Assembly (NCBI RefSeq): GCF_020510705.1 | Contig: NZ_CP075184.1 | Location: 3,844,001-3,908,000, forward strand | Direction: 5' to 3' | Source: Acidovorax radicis | GTDB taxonomy: Bacteria > Pseudomonadota > Gammaproteobacteria > Burkholderiales > Burkholderiaceae_C | Length of the DNA stretch: 64,000 nt | Position numbers and translations under genes: made by a program | In this document: one piece after another, positions 27,164 through 35,944 of the stretch | Layout: each line of letters begins with the position of its first letter | Numbering within the stretch: position 1 is the stretch's first letter | The notes under the pieces: model-generated | What the model saw: only the letters and a program-made list of their open reading frames with translations | Told to the model about the DNA's origin: nothing | Database searches by the model: none

Positions 27164-29041
27164 ATGCACCACACCCCATGTAGCCAGCCGCAGGCGCTGA
27201 TGGCCATGCTGTCACCGGCTGCGCGCAAAGGCGCGGGTCCCTTGGCGCAACTCATGCGCGAGGGGGGGCTTTATTGCGTTTTTCAGCCTTTGGCCGATCT
27301 GCGTGAAGGCAGCGTGTATGCGCACGAGGCCTTGATCCGGGGGCCCCAGGGCACGCCGTTGCACACCCCCGATGCGCTGCTGGAAAGCGCCCGGCGCGAA
27401 GGCATCCTGCGCGATTTTGAGTTGCTGTGTGTTGTTGCGGCTCTGAGCCAATGGGGGCGCCATGCCATAGCCGGCCGCCTGTTTGTCAACATCAGCGCCG
27501 ATGCGCTCGTCCACGGCGTGGCCATGCTGGGCGCCGACAAACTGGGCGAGGCGGTGCGGGGCTTTGGCATGAGCGCACGCATGCTGGTGCTTGAAATCAC
27601 CGAACACGAGCGCGTCACCGACATGCCCACGCTGCGCCAGGCCATCAAGGCCGTGCATGCCAGTGGCGCACGGGTGGCGCTGGATGATTTTGGCGATGGC
27701 CGCTCCAGCCTGCGCCTGTGGTCCGAAGTGAAACCGGACTTCGTGAAAATCGACAAATATTTTGTCCACAACATCAGCGAGCACCCCGAAAACCTGCAGA
27801 TGCTGCAGGCCATCAAGGGCATTGCCGATGTGTTCGGCACGCAGCTCATTGCCGAGGGCATCGAGACCAGCGACGACCTGCGCGCCTTGCGCGACCTGGA
27901 CATTCCCTATGGCCAGGGCTGGCTGCTGGGCCGCCCCGCCGTGGCCGCGCGTGATGCCGTGGACGGCCCCGCGCTCGATGTGCTGCAGGACCGCCGCGTG
28001 GCCGTGCTGCCGCACCTGGGGCAGACAGCGCGCCCGGGCATCTTGCGCAGCCTGCTGGTGGTGCAGGCCCCCACCGCTGCCCCCGCCACCACCAACGACG
28101 CGGTGGCCGCCATGTTCCACGAGCGCACCGCGCTGCACGCTTTGGCCGTGGTGGACGGCACCCGCCCCGTGGCGCTCATCAACCGCCAGCAGTTCATGAA
28201 CCACTACGCCACGCTGTACTTTCGCGAAGTGCATGGCCGCAAGCCATGCCTGGCGTTTGCCAATCCATCGCCGCGGGTGGTCGAACTCGATTGCGATGTA
28301 GACCAGCTGGTGGGCATCCTCACCTCACAAGACCAGCGCTACCTGAGCGACGGGTACATCGTGACCGACAACGGCCGCTACCTGGGCCTGGGCACGGGCG
28401 ACCAGCTGGTGCGCGCAGTGACCGAGACCCGCATCGAGGCGGCGCGCCACGCCAACCCGCTGACCTTTCTGCCGGGCAATATCCCCATCAGCCTGCACAT
28501 GCAGCGGCTGCTGGACGCCGGGGCCGAATTTGTGGCCTGTTATGCCGACCTGAACCACTTCAAACCCTTCAATGACCAATATGGCTATTGGCGCGGCGAC
28601 GAGATGATTCGCCTGGTGGCACGGCTTGCCACAGCCCATTGCGATGCGCGGCGCGACTTTGTGGGGCACGTGGGTGGCGACGATTTCATGCTGATCTTTC
28701 AAAGCACCAACTGGCTGCAACGCAGCAAGAACATCGTGCAGGACTTTGCCCGCGAGGCGCTTGCGCTGTTTGATGACGTGGCCCGCAGCGCCGGGGGCAT
28801 CCACGCCGAAGACCGGCACGGTGTGCGCCGGTTTTTTCCCTGCACCACGCTGGCCATCGGGGCCGTGCGTATCACGCCCGGGCACTTTCGGCATGCCGAA
28901 GAAGTGGCCAATCTGGCCGCTGTAGCGAAACGTGAAGCCAAGCTGGCCGGCACCGGCGTGGTGTTGCACAGCGGCCCGCACGATGCCCGCTGGGGTGCGT
29001 TGGGCACCACGAGCGCGCTGAAAAACGCACTGGCAGCCTGA
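27164..29041 (+). CDS. EAL-CBS-GGDEF c-di-GMP protein
   Basis: A 625-residue cytoplasmic protein with an N-terminal EAL phosphodiesterase domain (about residues 25-270), a middle pair of CBS-like segments (about 290-430) and a C-terminal GGDEF-like domain (about 450-610). The EAL domain keeps EALIRGP, the ITEHE metal site, DDFGDGRSSL, KIDKYF and the catalytic region IAEGIE, so c-di-GMP hydrolysis is likely. The GGDEF loop reads GGDDF and the domain may be regulatory rather than synthetic. The order EAL-CBS-GGDEF is a known architecture. The start is uncertain: MHHTPC at 27164 or MAMLSP at 27200. It diverges from the glycerate kinase gene and converges with puuD. Confidence 0.92.
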   Translation: MHHTPCSQPQALMAMLSPAARKGAGPLAQLMREGGLYCVFQPLADLREGSVYAHEALIRGPQGTPLHTPDALLESARREGILRDFELLCVVAALSQWGRHAIAGRLFVNISADALVHGVAMLGADKLGEAVRGFGMSARMLVLEITEHERVTDMPTLRQAIKAVHASGARVALDDFGDGRSSLRLWSEVKPDFVKIDKYFVHNISEHPENLQMLQAIKGIADVFGTQLIAEGIETSDDLRALRDLDIPYGQGWLLGRPAVAARDAVDGPALDVLQDRRVAVLPHLGQTARPGILRSLLVVQAPTAAPATTNDAVAAMFHERTALHALAVVDGTRPVALINRQQFMNHYATLYFREVHGRKPCLAFANPSPRVVELDCDVDQLVGILTSQDQRYLSDGYIVTDNGRYLGLGTGDQLVRAVTETRIEAARHANPLTFLPGNIPISLHMQRLLDAGAEFVACYADLNHFKPFNDQYGYWRGDEMIRLVARLATAHCDARRDFVGHVGGDDFMLIFQSTNWLQRSKNIVQDFAREALALFDDVARSAGGIHAEDRHGVRRFFPCTTLAIGAVRITPGHFRHAEEVANLAAVAKREAKLAGTGVVLHSGPHDARWGALGTTSALKNALAA

Positions 29042-29050
29042 TCACCCTGA

Positions 29051-30301
29051 TCACGGCGGGTTCACCACCGCCCCCGCTTCGAACCAGCGGCCAATCAGAG
29101 CGCGCTCGGCGTCGGTGATGCCCGTGGCGTTGTTCAAGGGCATCAGCTTTTGCACCACGGCTTGCTGGTAGATGGCCTGCGCATGCTGTTTGACGCTGTC
29201 AGCCAAATCCAGGCGCAGGTTCTTCATTTGCACCTGCTCGCCGTGGCACAGGGTGCAGCGCTGCGCCAGCACTGCGCGCACCGCTTGATAGTCATTTTGG
29301 CCACTATCGATTGATGGATAAGCGCCACCAGCTACCAAAACAGGAGCACCGCCGCCCGCAGACACTGCGGCTGGGGCGGGCCGCATCCAGACGATGGCGC
29401 CCACGATCACGGCCACACCCACCAGCGCGTACGGGAGCGGATTGCCATTGCGGCCCAGCTTGTAACCGTGGCGCATCACAAAGAACTGGCGGATGGCCGC
29501 GCCCGCAAACATCATCAGGATGAGCACCAGCCAGTTTTGCGGGTGGCTCCAGGTAAAGCTGTAGTGGTTGCTGAGCATGGCAAACAGCACGGGCAGCGTG
29601 AAATAGGTGTTGTGCACGCTGCGCTGTTTGCCACGTTTGCCGTGGATCGGGTCCACGGGCGCGCCGGCCTTGATCTGCGCGACCACCGTGCGCTGGCCGG
29701 GGATGATCCAGAAGAACACATTGGCGCTCATGGCCGTGGCGATCATGGCCCCCACCAGCAAAAACGCCGCACGCCCTGCGAACCAGTGGCAGGCCAGCCA
29801 CGAGGCCACACACACCAGCACCAGCACCAGCGCGCCCACGATGGCATCGCCGTTTTTCCTTTGGCCAAAGAGACGGCAGATCCCGTCGTACAGCAGCCAG
29901 AACACCACAAAAAACGCCAGTGCCACCCCAATGGCCATGGCGGGCGCCCAGTCCATGCGCGACTTGTCGATGAGGTACGTGCTGGCGCTGTAAAGGTAGG
30001 ACACGGTGAACAGCGAAAACCCGCTGAGCCAGGTGCTGTAGCTCTCCCAAAAGAACCAGTGCAAATGTTTGGGCAGTTGCGGCGGCGACACGGCAAACTT
30101 GACCGGGTGATAAAACCCACCGCCGTGCACGGCCCAAAGTTCGCCGCTCACGCCCTGCTTCTTGAGGTCTTCGTCCTCGGGCGGGGTGAGGCTGCTGTCC
30201 AGAAACACGAAGTAAAAGGACGAGCCAATCCAGGCGATGGCGGTAATGACGTGGACCCAGCGCAAAAGCAGGTTGGCCCAGTCGAGAAAGTAGCTTTCCA
30301 T
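29051..30301 (-). CDS. puuD: Urate hydroxylase PuuD (membrane urate oxidase with cytochrome c domain)
   Basis: A 416-residue inner-membrane urate oxidase that converts urate to 5-hydroxyisourate and passes the electrons to its own c-type haem, as established for PuuD in Agrobacterium. The N-terminal part has about eight transmembrane helices (residues about 10-310) with WVHVITAIAWIGSSFYF and FFWESYSTWLSGF. The cytochrome domain carries CTLCH (Cys349, Cys352, His353) and a downstream Met (KLMPLNN) as probable axial ligand. The linker at about residues 320-339 is encoded by a palindromic repeat. The 250-bp spacer upstream holds a half-operator resembling the gntR palindrome. xdhC lies upstream on the same strand. 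Confidence 0.96.
   Translation of the reverse strand: MESYFLDWANLLLRWVHVITAIAWIGSSFYFVFLDSSLTPPEDEDLKKQGVSGELWAVHGGGFYHPVKFAVSPPQLPKHLHWFFWESYSTWLSGFSLFTVSYLYSASTYLIDKSRMDWAPAMAIGVALAFFVVFWLLYDGICRLFGQRKNGDAIVGALVLVLVCVASWLACHWFAGRAAFLLVGAMIATAMSANVFFWIIPGQRTVVAQIKAGAPVDPIHGKRGKQRSVHNTYFTLPVLFAMLSNHYSFTWSHPQNWLVLILMMFAGAAIRQFFVMRHGYKLGRNGNPLPYALVGVAVIVGAIVWMRPAPAAVSAGGGAPVLVAGGAYPSIDSGQNDYQAVRAVLAQRCTLCHGEQVQMKNLRLDLADSVKQHAQAIYQQAVVQKLMPLNNATGITDAERALIGRWFEAGAVVNPP
29284..29341. repeat. Short palindromic repeat, copy 9, in frame in puuD
   Basis: On the minus strand it reads TTTTGGTAGCTGGTGGCGCT followed by TATCCATCAATCGATAGTGG, diverged in the second arm. It encodes VLVAGGAYPSIDSG in the linker between the membrane and cytochrome domains of PuuD. 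Confidence 0.75.
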
Positions 30302-30489
30302 GTCTCAACCTTCGCAGCGCCATAGGCGCCGCCATAGAACGCATTCACGACATCCCCAAAGGGGGCGGTGGAGCGAAAGAACGTCTGACAACCTGCTCAC
30401 CACTGCGGGCGCTCTGAGCAGAAATAAGGGCCGCGCACCTTGGCCAAACACCGGTTTGGCCGGGGCACCGCTGCGACCGGTACATCCGT

Positions 30490-30503
30490 AAAAAGTGTAT
30501 GCA
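30490..30503. promoter_or_regulatory. Half-site resembling the gntR operator, upstream of puuD
   Basis: AAAAAGTGTATGCA shares AAAAGTGTAT with the perfect palindrome at 32423-32440 but lacks the second half. It lies about 190 bases before puuD, in a 250-bp spacer that contains no gene. Confidence 0.4.
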
Positions 30504-30551
30504 GGAATTGTTCCCACTTCCAGCCATTGGGTAGGGATTGATGGGCCGTGC

Positions 30552-31373
30552 TTACCCTCGGTTGGTGGCGTTCAGGGTTTGCAGCAGCTGCGCGGCCACG
30601 GCCACGGCAATCACTTCGGGCTCCTTGCCGTCAATGCCGGCGATACCGATGGGGCAGGTGACATGCGCCAGCTCGTGCGGTGCAAAGCCGCGTGTGCGCA
30701 GGCGCCTGGCAAAGGTGGCCCACTTGGTTTGGCTGCCGATGAGCCCGACAAAGGGCAGGTCCTGCTGCTCGCGCTGGCGTCGCAGGCAGGCCACCACCAC
30801 CTCCAGGTCTTCGGCGTGGCTGAAACTCATGATCAGCACCCTGCTGCCTGGGGCCAGGGCGGGTACGGCCAGTTGCACGGGTTCCGAGTGCTCGCACACC
30901 ACGCCGTCGGGGACGGTGGGCGGAAAGATGCCGTCCCGGCTGTCGATCCAGGTCAGTGCAAAGGGCAGCGGCGCCAGAACCCGCGCCAGCGCATGCCCCA
31001 CATGCCCGCCGCCAAACAATGCCACCGGGTGCAGGCGTGGCGCCAGACGGCTAGCCACGGCGGGGGCATCCGCCGCCACCAGGCGCTCAAACGCCAGATA
31101 CACCACGCCACCGCAACACTGGCCCAAAGCGGGCCCCAGCGCAAACCGCAGGGGGGAAGCATCCACCCCGCGTGTGCCGTGCAGGCGCTGGCGCGCCTCG
31201 CCAATGGCCTGGAGCTCCAGATGTCCTCCTCCGATGGTGCCCACCACGCGGTCGGCAAACACAGCCATCCACGCCCCGGCTTCGCGCGGCACGGAGCCTT
31301 GGGTAGACTCCACAATCACTAGGCAGGCCGGTGCGGCCTCCAGGCCCCTCAGCAACAAACGCAGATTCGTCAC
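30552..31373 (-). CDS. xdhC: Xanthine dehydrogenase accessory protein XdhC
   Basis: A 273-residue XdhC/CoxI-family protein. XdhC binds the molybdenum cofactor, promotes its sulfuration and loads it into the XdhB subunit. The N-terminal XdhC/CoxI domain contains ESTQGSVPREAGAWM near residue 22, GTIGGGHLE near residue 45 and CCGG near residue 87. The C-terminal Rossmann-like domain starts at VALFGGGHVGHALA near residue 118 and includes GLIGSQTKWATF near residue 220. The start is GTG at 31373, with AAGGG just upstream. It lies upstream of puuD on the same strand. Confidence 0.96.
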   Translation of the reverse strand: MTNLRLLLRGLEAAPACLVIVESTQGSVPREAGAWMAVFADRVVGTIGGGHLELQAIGEARQRLHGTRGVDASPLRFALGPALGQCCGGVVYLAFERLVAADAPAVASRLAPRLHPVALFGGGHVGHALARVLAPLPFALTWIDSRDGIFPPTVPDGVVCEHSEPVQLAVPALAPGSRVLIMSFSHAEDLEVVVACLRRQREQQDLPFVGLIGSQTKWATFARRLRTRGFAPHELAHVTCPIGIAGIDGKEPEVIAVAVAAQLLQTLNATNRG

Positions 31374-31438
31374 ACAACCCTTTCACCATACCCATTGCGG
31401 GCCGCCGGGCCCCTACGGCCCACCAAGCACCCTAGACC

Positions 31439-31981
31439 ATGACTGATACGCCCATCCCACGCCCCCCCGCGAAGCGCAACCACTGGTTGCTGGCTGGCAT
31501 CATGGCCGCTGGCGCGGCGCTGGTGTCTGCCTGCAAATCCCCGCCCGAGCCCAACAGCGCCCCCGACAGCCATTTGTCCGACAAGGCCGGGCCGGCCAGT
31601 GTGAGCGGCCCGGCAACCGCCGCTATCGCACCCGCACGTCCTTCGGCCGCCCCCACCGCCCTTGCCTACCGCAAGGATGCAGCCACGCACCTTTACAGCC
31701 TCAACGGCGAGCGCATTTTCAAGGGCAAGCTGCCTTCGCAGTTGTATGCCATTGGCGTGCTGCAGGTGGACATCGACCGCGCAGGCAAAGTCACGCGCCT
31801 GCACTGGATGCGCGCCCCACGCCATGCGCCCGAAGTGGTCGCCGAGATCGAGCGCACCGTGCGCGCCGCAGCACCATTTCCGGTGCCCACACGCCTGGGC
31901 AAAGTCACCTACACCGATACCTGGCTGTGGGACAAGGGCGGACATTTTCAGCTCGACACCCTGACGGAAGGCCAGCTCTGA
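31439..31981 (+). CDS. Putative lipoprotein with TonB C-terminal-like domain
   Basis: A 180-residue protein with a lipoprotein-type signal (hydrophobic residues about 16-31 ending VSAC), then a low-complexity Ala/Pro/Ser linker to about residue 75. A C-terminal domain follows in which GVLQVDIDRAGKVTRLHW and a trailing helix resemble the TonB C-terminal fold (energy transducer TonB/TolA-like beta-alpha-beta). It would sit in the periplasm, anchored to a membrane. Whether it serves TonB-dependent transport is unclear, since no ExbBD or receptor genes are near. It diverges from xdhC (65-bp gap) and converges with uraH (13-bp gap). Confidence 0.8.
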   Translation: MTDTPIPRPPAKRNHWLLAGIMAAGAALVSACKSPPEPNSAPDSHLSDKAGPASVSGPATAAIAPARPSAAPTALAYRKDAATHLYSLNGERIFKGKLPSQLYAIGVLQVDIDRAGKVTRLHWMRAPRHAPEVVAEIERTVRAAAPFPVPTRLGKVTYTDTWLWDKGGHFQLDTLTEGQL

Positions 31982-31994
31982 CCGAGAACAGCTT

Positions 31995-32345
31995 CTAGGA
32001 CCCACGATAGGTGGAATAGCTCCAGGGGCTGACCAACAAAGGCACGTGGTAATGCTGATCGGCATGGGCGACGCCAAAATCCAGGCTGACCTGGTTCAAA
32101 AAATGGGGCTCGGGCAAGTCCACGCCCCGCGCCTTGAAATACCCCGCCACATCAAACCGCAACCGGTAGGTGCCCGCGCGCAGGCTGGCGTTGTCCAACA
32201 GCGGCGCCTCGGTGCGGCCATCGGGGTTCAGCACCAGGCGCTTGAGGAGGGTGGCCCCATCGCCATCGGTGGAATACAACGCGATCTCCATACCGGCTGC
32301 TGGGCAACCGTTCATGGTGTCCAGTACGTGGGTGGTCAGTCCCAT
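31995..32345 (-). CDS. uraH: 5-hydroxyisourate hydrolase (transthyretin-like)
   Basis: A 116-residue HIU hydrolase that opens 5-hydroxyisourate, the PuuD product, to OHCU. Family marks are THVLDTMNGCPAAG at the N-terminus with the catalytic His, the central Arg in the GRTEAPLL segment, HYHVPLLVSPWSYSTYRGS at the C-terminus and the terminal YRGS tetrapeptide diagnostic for the hydrolase rather than transthyretin. There is no signal peptide, so it is cytoplasmic. A strong AAGGAG site precedes the start. It diverges from gntR; the shared 122-bp spacer carries the operator palindrome. Confidence 0.97.
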   Translation of the reverse strand: MGLTTHVLDTMNGCPAAGMEIALYSTDGDGATLLKRLVLNPDGRTEAPLLDNASLRAGTYRLRFDVAGYFKARGVDLPEPHFLNQVSLDFGVAHADQHYHVPLLVSPWSYSTYRGS

Positions 32346-32422
32346 GGGGAATCTCCTTGAAAGGCAACGATGACGGCTCCGGAAAGGCCCCGGGATGACG
32401 GTGTGATCGCAGCGTGTGAACC

Positions 32423-32440
32423 AAAAGTGTATACACTTTT
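32423..32440. promoter_or_regulatory. Perfect 18-bp palindrome, candidate GntR operator
   Basis: AAAAGTGTATACACTTTT is a perfect inverted repeat in the centre of the uraH-gntR divergent spacer. The TGTATACA core is typical of FCD-type GntR operators. It lies 28 bases before gntR and 78 before uraH, so it could control both directions. Confidence 0.8.
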
Positions 32441-32467
32441 ACCCACCCCACCGTATCATGCGGCCCT

Positions 32468-33136
32468 ATGGAAGCCTCATCCACCAGCGCGATTGTCGAA
32501 GCCTTGACCCGGGCCATCGCCCTGCACCGCCTGCAGCCGGGCACCAAACTCGCCGAACAAAAGCTGGCCGACCACTTTGGGGTGTCGCGCACGCTGGTGC
32601 GCCAAGCCCTTTTTCAGCTGGCGCAAAACCGGCTGGTCAGCATGGAACCCGCACGCGGCGCTTTTGTGGCCACCCCTTCCGTTGAAGAAGCCCGCCAGGT
32701 GTTTGCCGTGCGCCGCATGCTGGAGACCGAGATGACCCGCGCGTTTGTGCGCAACGTCACGCCCACCAAGATCAAGGCGCTGCGCGCCCACGTGGCCAGC
32801 GAGAAGGCCACCATGGGCACCGGCGACGCCAGCAGCCGCACCGAACTGCTGGGCGACTTTCATGTGCGCATGGCCGAACTCATGGGCAACGAGGTGCTGG
32901 CGCAACTGTTGGGCGATCTGATCTCGCGCTGTGCGCTCGTCACGCTGATGTACCAGTCGGCCAGCGCCGCCGAACACTCCCATGAGGAGCATGCCGACAT
33001 CGTGGCCGCCCTGGCCGCCCGCGACGAAGAACGCGCAGTGCAACTGATGCAAACACACCTCACCCACGTTGAGGCCAGCCTCACGTTTGACCGCAAGCGC
33101 CCGGCCAGCGACCTGGCCGCAGCGCTGGCTTCCTGA
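32468..33136 (+). CDS. GntR-family (FCD) transcriptional regulator of ureide genes
   Basis: A 222-residue regulator. The N-terminal winged helix covers about residues 10-75, with KLAEQKLADHFGVSRTLVRQAL as recognition unit (split across the helix-turn-helix), followed by an all-helical FCD ligand-binding domain whose metal or ligand His/Asp residues are in GDFHVRMAELMGN and EHSHEEHADIV. It is the first gene of the operon with puuE, uraD-allC and an M20 hydrolase; puuE starts 14 bases after it. The role as regulator of urate/allantoin breakdown is inferred from this position and from the palindrome at 32423-32440. The effector may be allantoin or a related ureide. Confidence 0.92.
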   Translation: MEASSTSAIVEALTRAIALHRLQPGTKLAEQKLADHFGVSRTLVRQALFQLAQNRLVSMEPARGAFVATPSVEEARQVFAVRRMLETEMTRAFVRNVTPTKIKALRAHVASEKATMGTGDASSRTELLGDFHVRMAELMGNEVLAQLLGDLISRCALVTLMYQSASAAEHSHEEHADIVAALAARDEERAVQLMQTHLTHVEASLTFDRKRPASDLAAALAS

Positions 33137-33150
33137 GAACCTGCCCCACC

Positions 33151-34101
33151 ATGATCTACGACGCCACCGCCCCCTACCCCCGCGACCTCATCGGCTACGG
33201 CAAGAACCCACCCCACGCGCAATGGCCCGGCGGCGCGCGCATCGCCGTGCAGTTTGTGCTGAACTACGAAGAAGGCGGCGAGAACGCCACGCTGCATGGT
33301 GACGCCGGCAGCGAGCAGTTCTTGAGCGAAATGTTCAACCCCGCCAGCTACCCCGAGCGGCACATGAGCATGGAAGGCATCTACGAATACGGCGCACGCG
33401 CGGGGGTGTGGCGCATCCTGCGCGAATTCGAAAAGCGGGCGCTGCCGCTGACGGTGTTTGGCGTCTCCACCGCGCTGCAGCGCCACCCCGAACTGACGCA
33501 GGCCTTGGTGCAACTGGGCCATGAGATTGCCTGCCACGGCCTCAAGTGGATCCACTACCAGCACGTGCCCGAAGCCGTGGAGCGCGCGCACATGCAAGAA
33601 GCGATGGACATCATCCAGCGCATGACGGGCGAACGCCCCCTGGGCTGGTACACCGGCCGCGACAGCCCCAACACGCACCGCCTGGTGGCCGACTTTGGCG
33701 GCTTTGAATACGACAGCGACTACTACGGCGACGACCTGCCCTTCTGGATGAAGATGCAGCGCACCGACGGCACGGCCGTGCCACAACTGATCGTGCCGTA
33801 CACACTCGACTGCAACGACATGCGTTTTGCGCTGCCCCAGGGTTACTCGCATGCCGACCCGTTTTTTCAATACCTGAAGGACACGTTCGATGCACTGTAT
33901 GCAGAGGGCGACCCGGCCGGCGGCAACGCCCCCAAGATGATGAGCGTTGGCATGCACTGCCGCCTGTTGGGACGACCGGGGCGCATCACGGCGCTGCAGC
34001 GTTTTCTGGACCACATCGCGCAGCACGATCACGTGTGGGTGGCACGCCGCATCGACATCGCCCGCCACTGGAAGCAACAGTTTCCGGCCCCCATTTTTTG
34101 A
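33151..34101 (+). CDS. puuE: Allantoinase PuuE (polysaccharide-deacetylase type)
   Basis: A 316-residue metal-independent allantoinase that hydrolyses allantoin to allantoate. It belongs to the polysaccharide deacetylase fold rather than the amidohydrolase fold of AllB. Family marks are YPRDLIGYGKNPPHAQWP at the start, QFVLNYEEGGE near residue 33, GHEIACHGLKWIHY near residue 127, GWYTGRDSPNTHRL and SVGMHCRLLGRPGR near residue 268. It follows gntR by 14 bases and is followed after 64 bases by uraD-allC; that gap is filled by a palindromic repeat. Confidence 0.97.
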   Translation: MIYDATAPYPRDLIGYGKNPPHAQWPGGARIAVQFVLNYEEGGENATLHGDAGSEQFLSEMFNPASYPERHMSMEGIYEYGARAGVWRILREFEKRALPLTVFGVSTALQRHPELTQALVQLGHEIACHGLKWIHYQHVPEAVERAHMQEAMDIIQRMTGERPLGWYTGRDSPNTHRLVADFGGFEYDSDYYGDDLPFWMKMQRTDGTAVPQLIVPYTLDCNDMRFALPQGYSHADPFFQYLKDTFDALYAEGDPAGGNAPKMMSVGMHCRLLGRPGRITALQRFLDHIAQHDHVWVARRIDIARHWKQQFPAPIF

Positions 34102-34154
34102 ACAAAATATGCCTGTAGCGCTTATTCCACAAGCGCTATCAGCTCACTTTTTTG
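34102..34154. repeat. Short palindromic repeat, copy 10, upstream of uraD-allC
   Basis: GCCTGTAGCGCTTATTCC followed by ACAAGCGCTATCAGCTCAC. It fills the puuE-uraD gap and is open in the uraD frame from an in-frame ATG at 34109. Confidence 0.88.
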
Positions 34155-34165
34155 AAGCACACAAC

Positions 34166-35944
34166 ATGCCTTTGACGCTGGAACAACTCAACACCGCCAG
34201 TGCCGCCGACGCACGGCAACTGCTCGACGGCGTGTATGAACACTCCCCCTGGATTGCCGAGCGCGCCCTGGCGCAGCGCCCATTTCGTTCGCTGGCACAT
34301 CTCCAGAACGCCATGGCACATGCCGTGCGCACCGCCAGCGCCGAGGCGCAGCTGGGCCTGATTCGCGCCCACCCCGAACTCGCGGGCAAGGCCATGGTGG
34401 CCCAGCACCTCACCGCAGAATCGGCCAACGAGCAATCCAAAGCGGGGCTGACGCAATGCACGCCCCAGGAGTTCGAGCGCATCCAGCAGCTCAACACAGC
34501 GTACAACGCGCGCTTTGGCTTTCCGTTCATCCTGGCGGTGCGCGGGCCACGAGGCACCGGCCTGGGCAAGCAGCAGATCATCGACACCTTTGCAAGGCGG
34601 CTGGACCACCACCCCGACGTTGAACGCGCAGAGGCCCTGCGCAACATCCACCGCATTGCCGAGATCCGCCTGAACGACAGGTTCGCGGCAGAACCCGTGC
34701 TGGGCAACGACGTGTGGGACTGGCACGAGCAACTGGCCGAGCACTCGGACCCCGGCTTTGCCGAGAAGGGCCAGCTCACCGTTACCTACCTCACCGACGC
34801 CCACCGCGCGTGCGCGCAGCGCATCAGCCACTGGATGCGCGACTGCGGGTTTGACGAGGTCCAGATCGATGCCGTGGGCAACGTGGTGGGGCGCTACCAC
34901 GCGGCTGCGCCCCATGCCAAAACACTGCTCACCGGCTCGCACTACGACACCGTACGCAACGGCGGCAAATACGACGGCCGGCTGGGCATTTTTGTGCCCA
35001 TGGCCTGCGTGCGCGAACTGCACCGTGCCGGCAAGCGCCTGCCCTTTGACATCGAAGTGGTGGCTTTCGCCGAAGAAGAGGGCCAGCGCTACAAGGCCAC
35101 CTTTCTGGGCTCGGGCGCACTCATCGGGCACTTCAACCCCGCCTGGCTCGTCCAAAAAGATGCGGACGGCATCACGATGCGCTCGGCGATGCAGCACGCA
35201 GGCCTGTGCATCGACGACATCCCGAAGCTGCAGCGCGACCCGGCGCACTACCTGGGCTTCATCGAGGTGCATATCGAACAGGGGCCCGTGCTCAACGAGC
35301 TGGATTTGCCGCTGGGCGTGGTCACCTCGATCAACGGCGGCGTGCGCTTCATTGGCGAGATGATCGGCACCGCCAGCCATGCGGGCACCACACCCATGGA
35401 CCGCCGCCGCGACGCGGCCGTGGCCGTGGCCGAACTGGCGCTGTATGTCGAGCAGCGTGCCGCCCAGGACGGCGACTCGGTGGGCACCATCGGCCTGTTG
35501 AATGTGCCCGGCGGATCCATCAACGTGGTGCCGGGGCGCTGCCAGTTCTCGCTCGACCTGCGCGCGCCCACCGACCCCCAACGCGACGCACTGGTGCGTG
35601 ACGTGGTCGACCAGCTGGGCCTGATCGCCGCGCGGCGTGGCCTGCGCTACACGCTGGAGGAATCCATGCGCGCCGCCGCAGCGCCCAGCGCGCCCGCCTG
35701 GCAGCACCAATGGGAACGTGCCGTGGACACCCTGGGCGTGCCCGTGTTCCGCATGCCCAGTGGCGCCGGACACGATGCGATGAAGCTGCACGAAATCATG
35801 CCGCAGGCCATGTTGTTTGTGCGTGGCGAAAACGCCGGCATCAGCCACAACCCCCTCGAATCCACCACCAACAACGACATCCAGCTGGCGGTGGACGCGT
35901 TCACCGAGGTTCTACACCAGCTTGCCGAGGAGCCCCTGCCATGA
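34166..35944 (+). CDS. uraD: UraD-AllC fusion: OHCU decarboxylase plus allantoate amidohydrolase
   Basis: A 592-residue bifunctional protein. Residues about 1-170 are an OHCU decarboxylase (UraD) with the catalytic His in HPELAGK (His69), which gives S-allantoin. Residues about 178-590 are an M20 allantoate amidohydrolase (AllC): the metal ligands are GSHYDT near 259, YDGRLG, AEEEGQR, HIEQGP and ISHNPLE near the end. Allantoate is cleaved to ureidoglycine, CO2 and ammonia. The two activities flank the PuuE step. I start at MPLTLEQL (34166), which is where other UraD proteins begin; an in-frame ATG at 34109 would add 19 residues encoded by a palindromic repeat. The stop overlaps the next start. 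Confidence 0.93.
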   Translation: MPLTLEQLNTASAADARQLLDGVYEHSPWIAERALAQRPFRSLAHLQNAMAHAVRTASAEAQLGLIRAHPELAGKAMVAQHLTAESANEQSKAGLTQCTPQEFERIQQLNTAYNARFGFPFILAVRGPRGTGLGKQQIIDTFARRLDHHPDVERAEALRNIHRIAEIRLNDRFAAEPVLGNDVWDWHEQLAEHSDPGFAEKGQLTVTYLTDAHRACAQRISHWMRDCGFDEVQIDAVGNVVGRYHAAAPHAKTLLTGSHYDTVRNGGKYDGRLGIFVPMACVRELHRAGKRLPFDIEVVAFAEEEGQRYKATFLGSGALIGHFNPAWLVQKDADGITMRSAMQHAGLCIDDIPKLQRDPAHYLGFIEVHIEQGPVLNELDLPLGVVTSINGGVRFIGEMIGTASHAGTTPMDRRRDAAVAVAELALYVEQRAAQDGDSVGTIGLLNVPGGSINVVPGRCQFSLDLRAPTDPQRDALVRDVVDQLGLIAARRGLRYTLEESMRAAAAPSAPAWQHQWERAVDTLGVPVFRMPSGAGHDAMKLHEIMPQAMLFVRGENAGISHNPLESTTNNDIQLAVDAFTEVLHQLAEEPLP

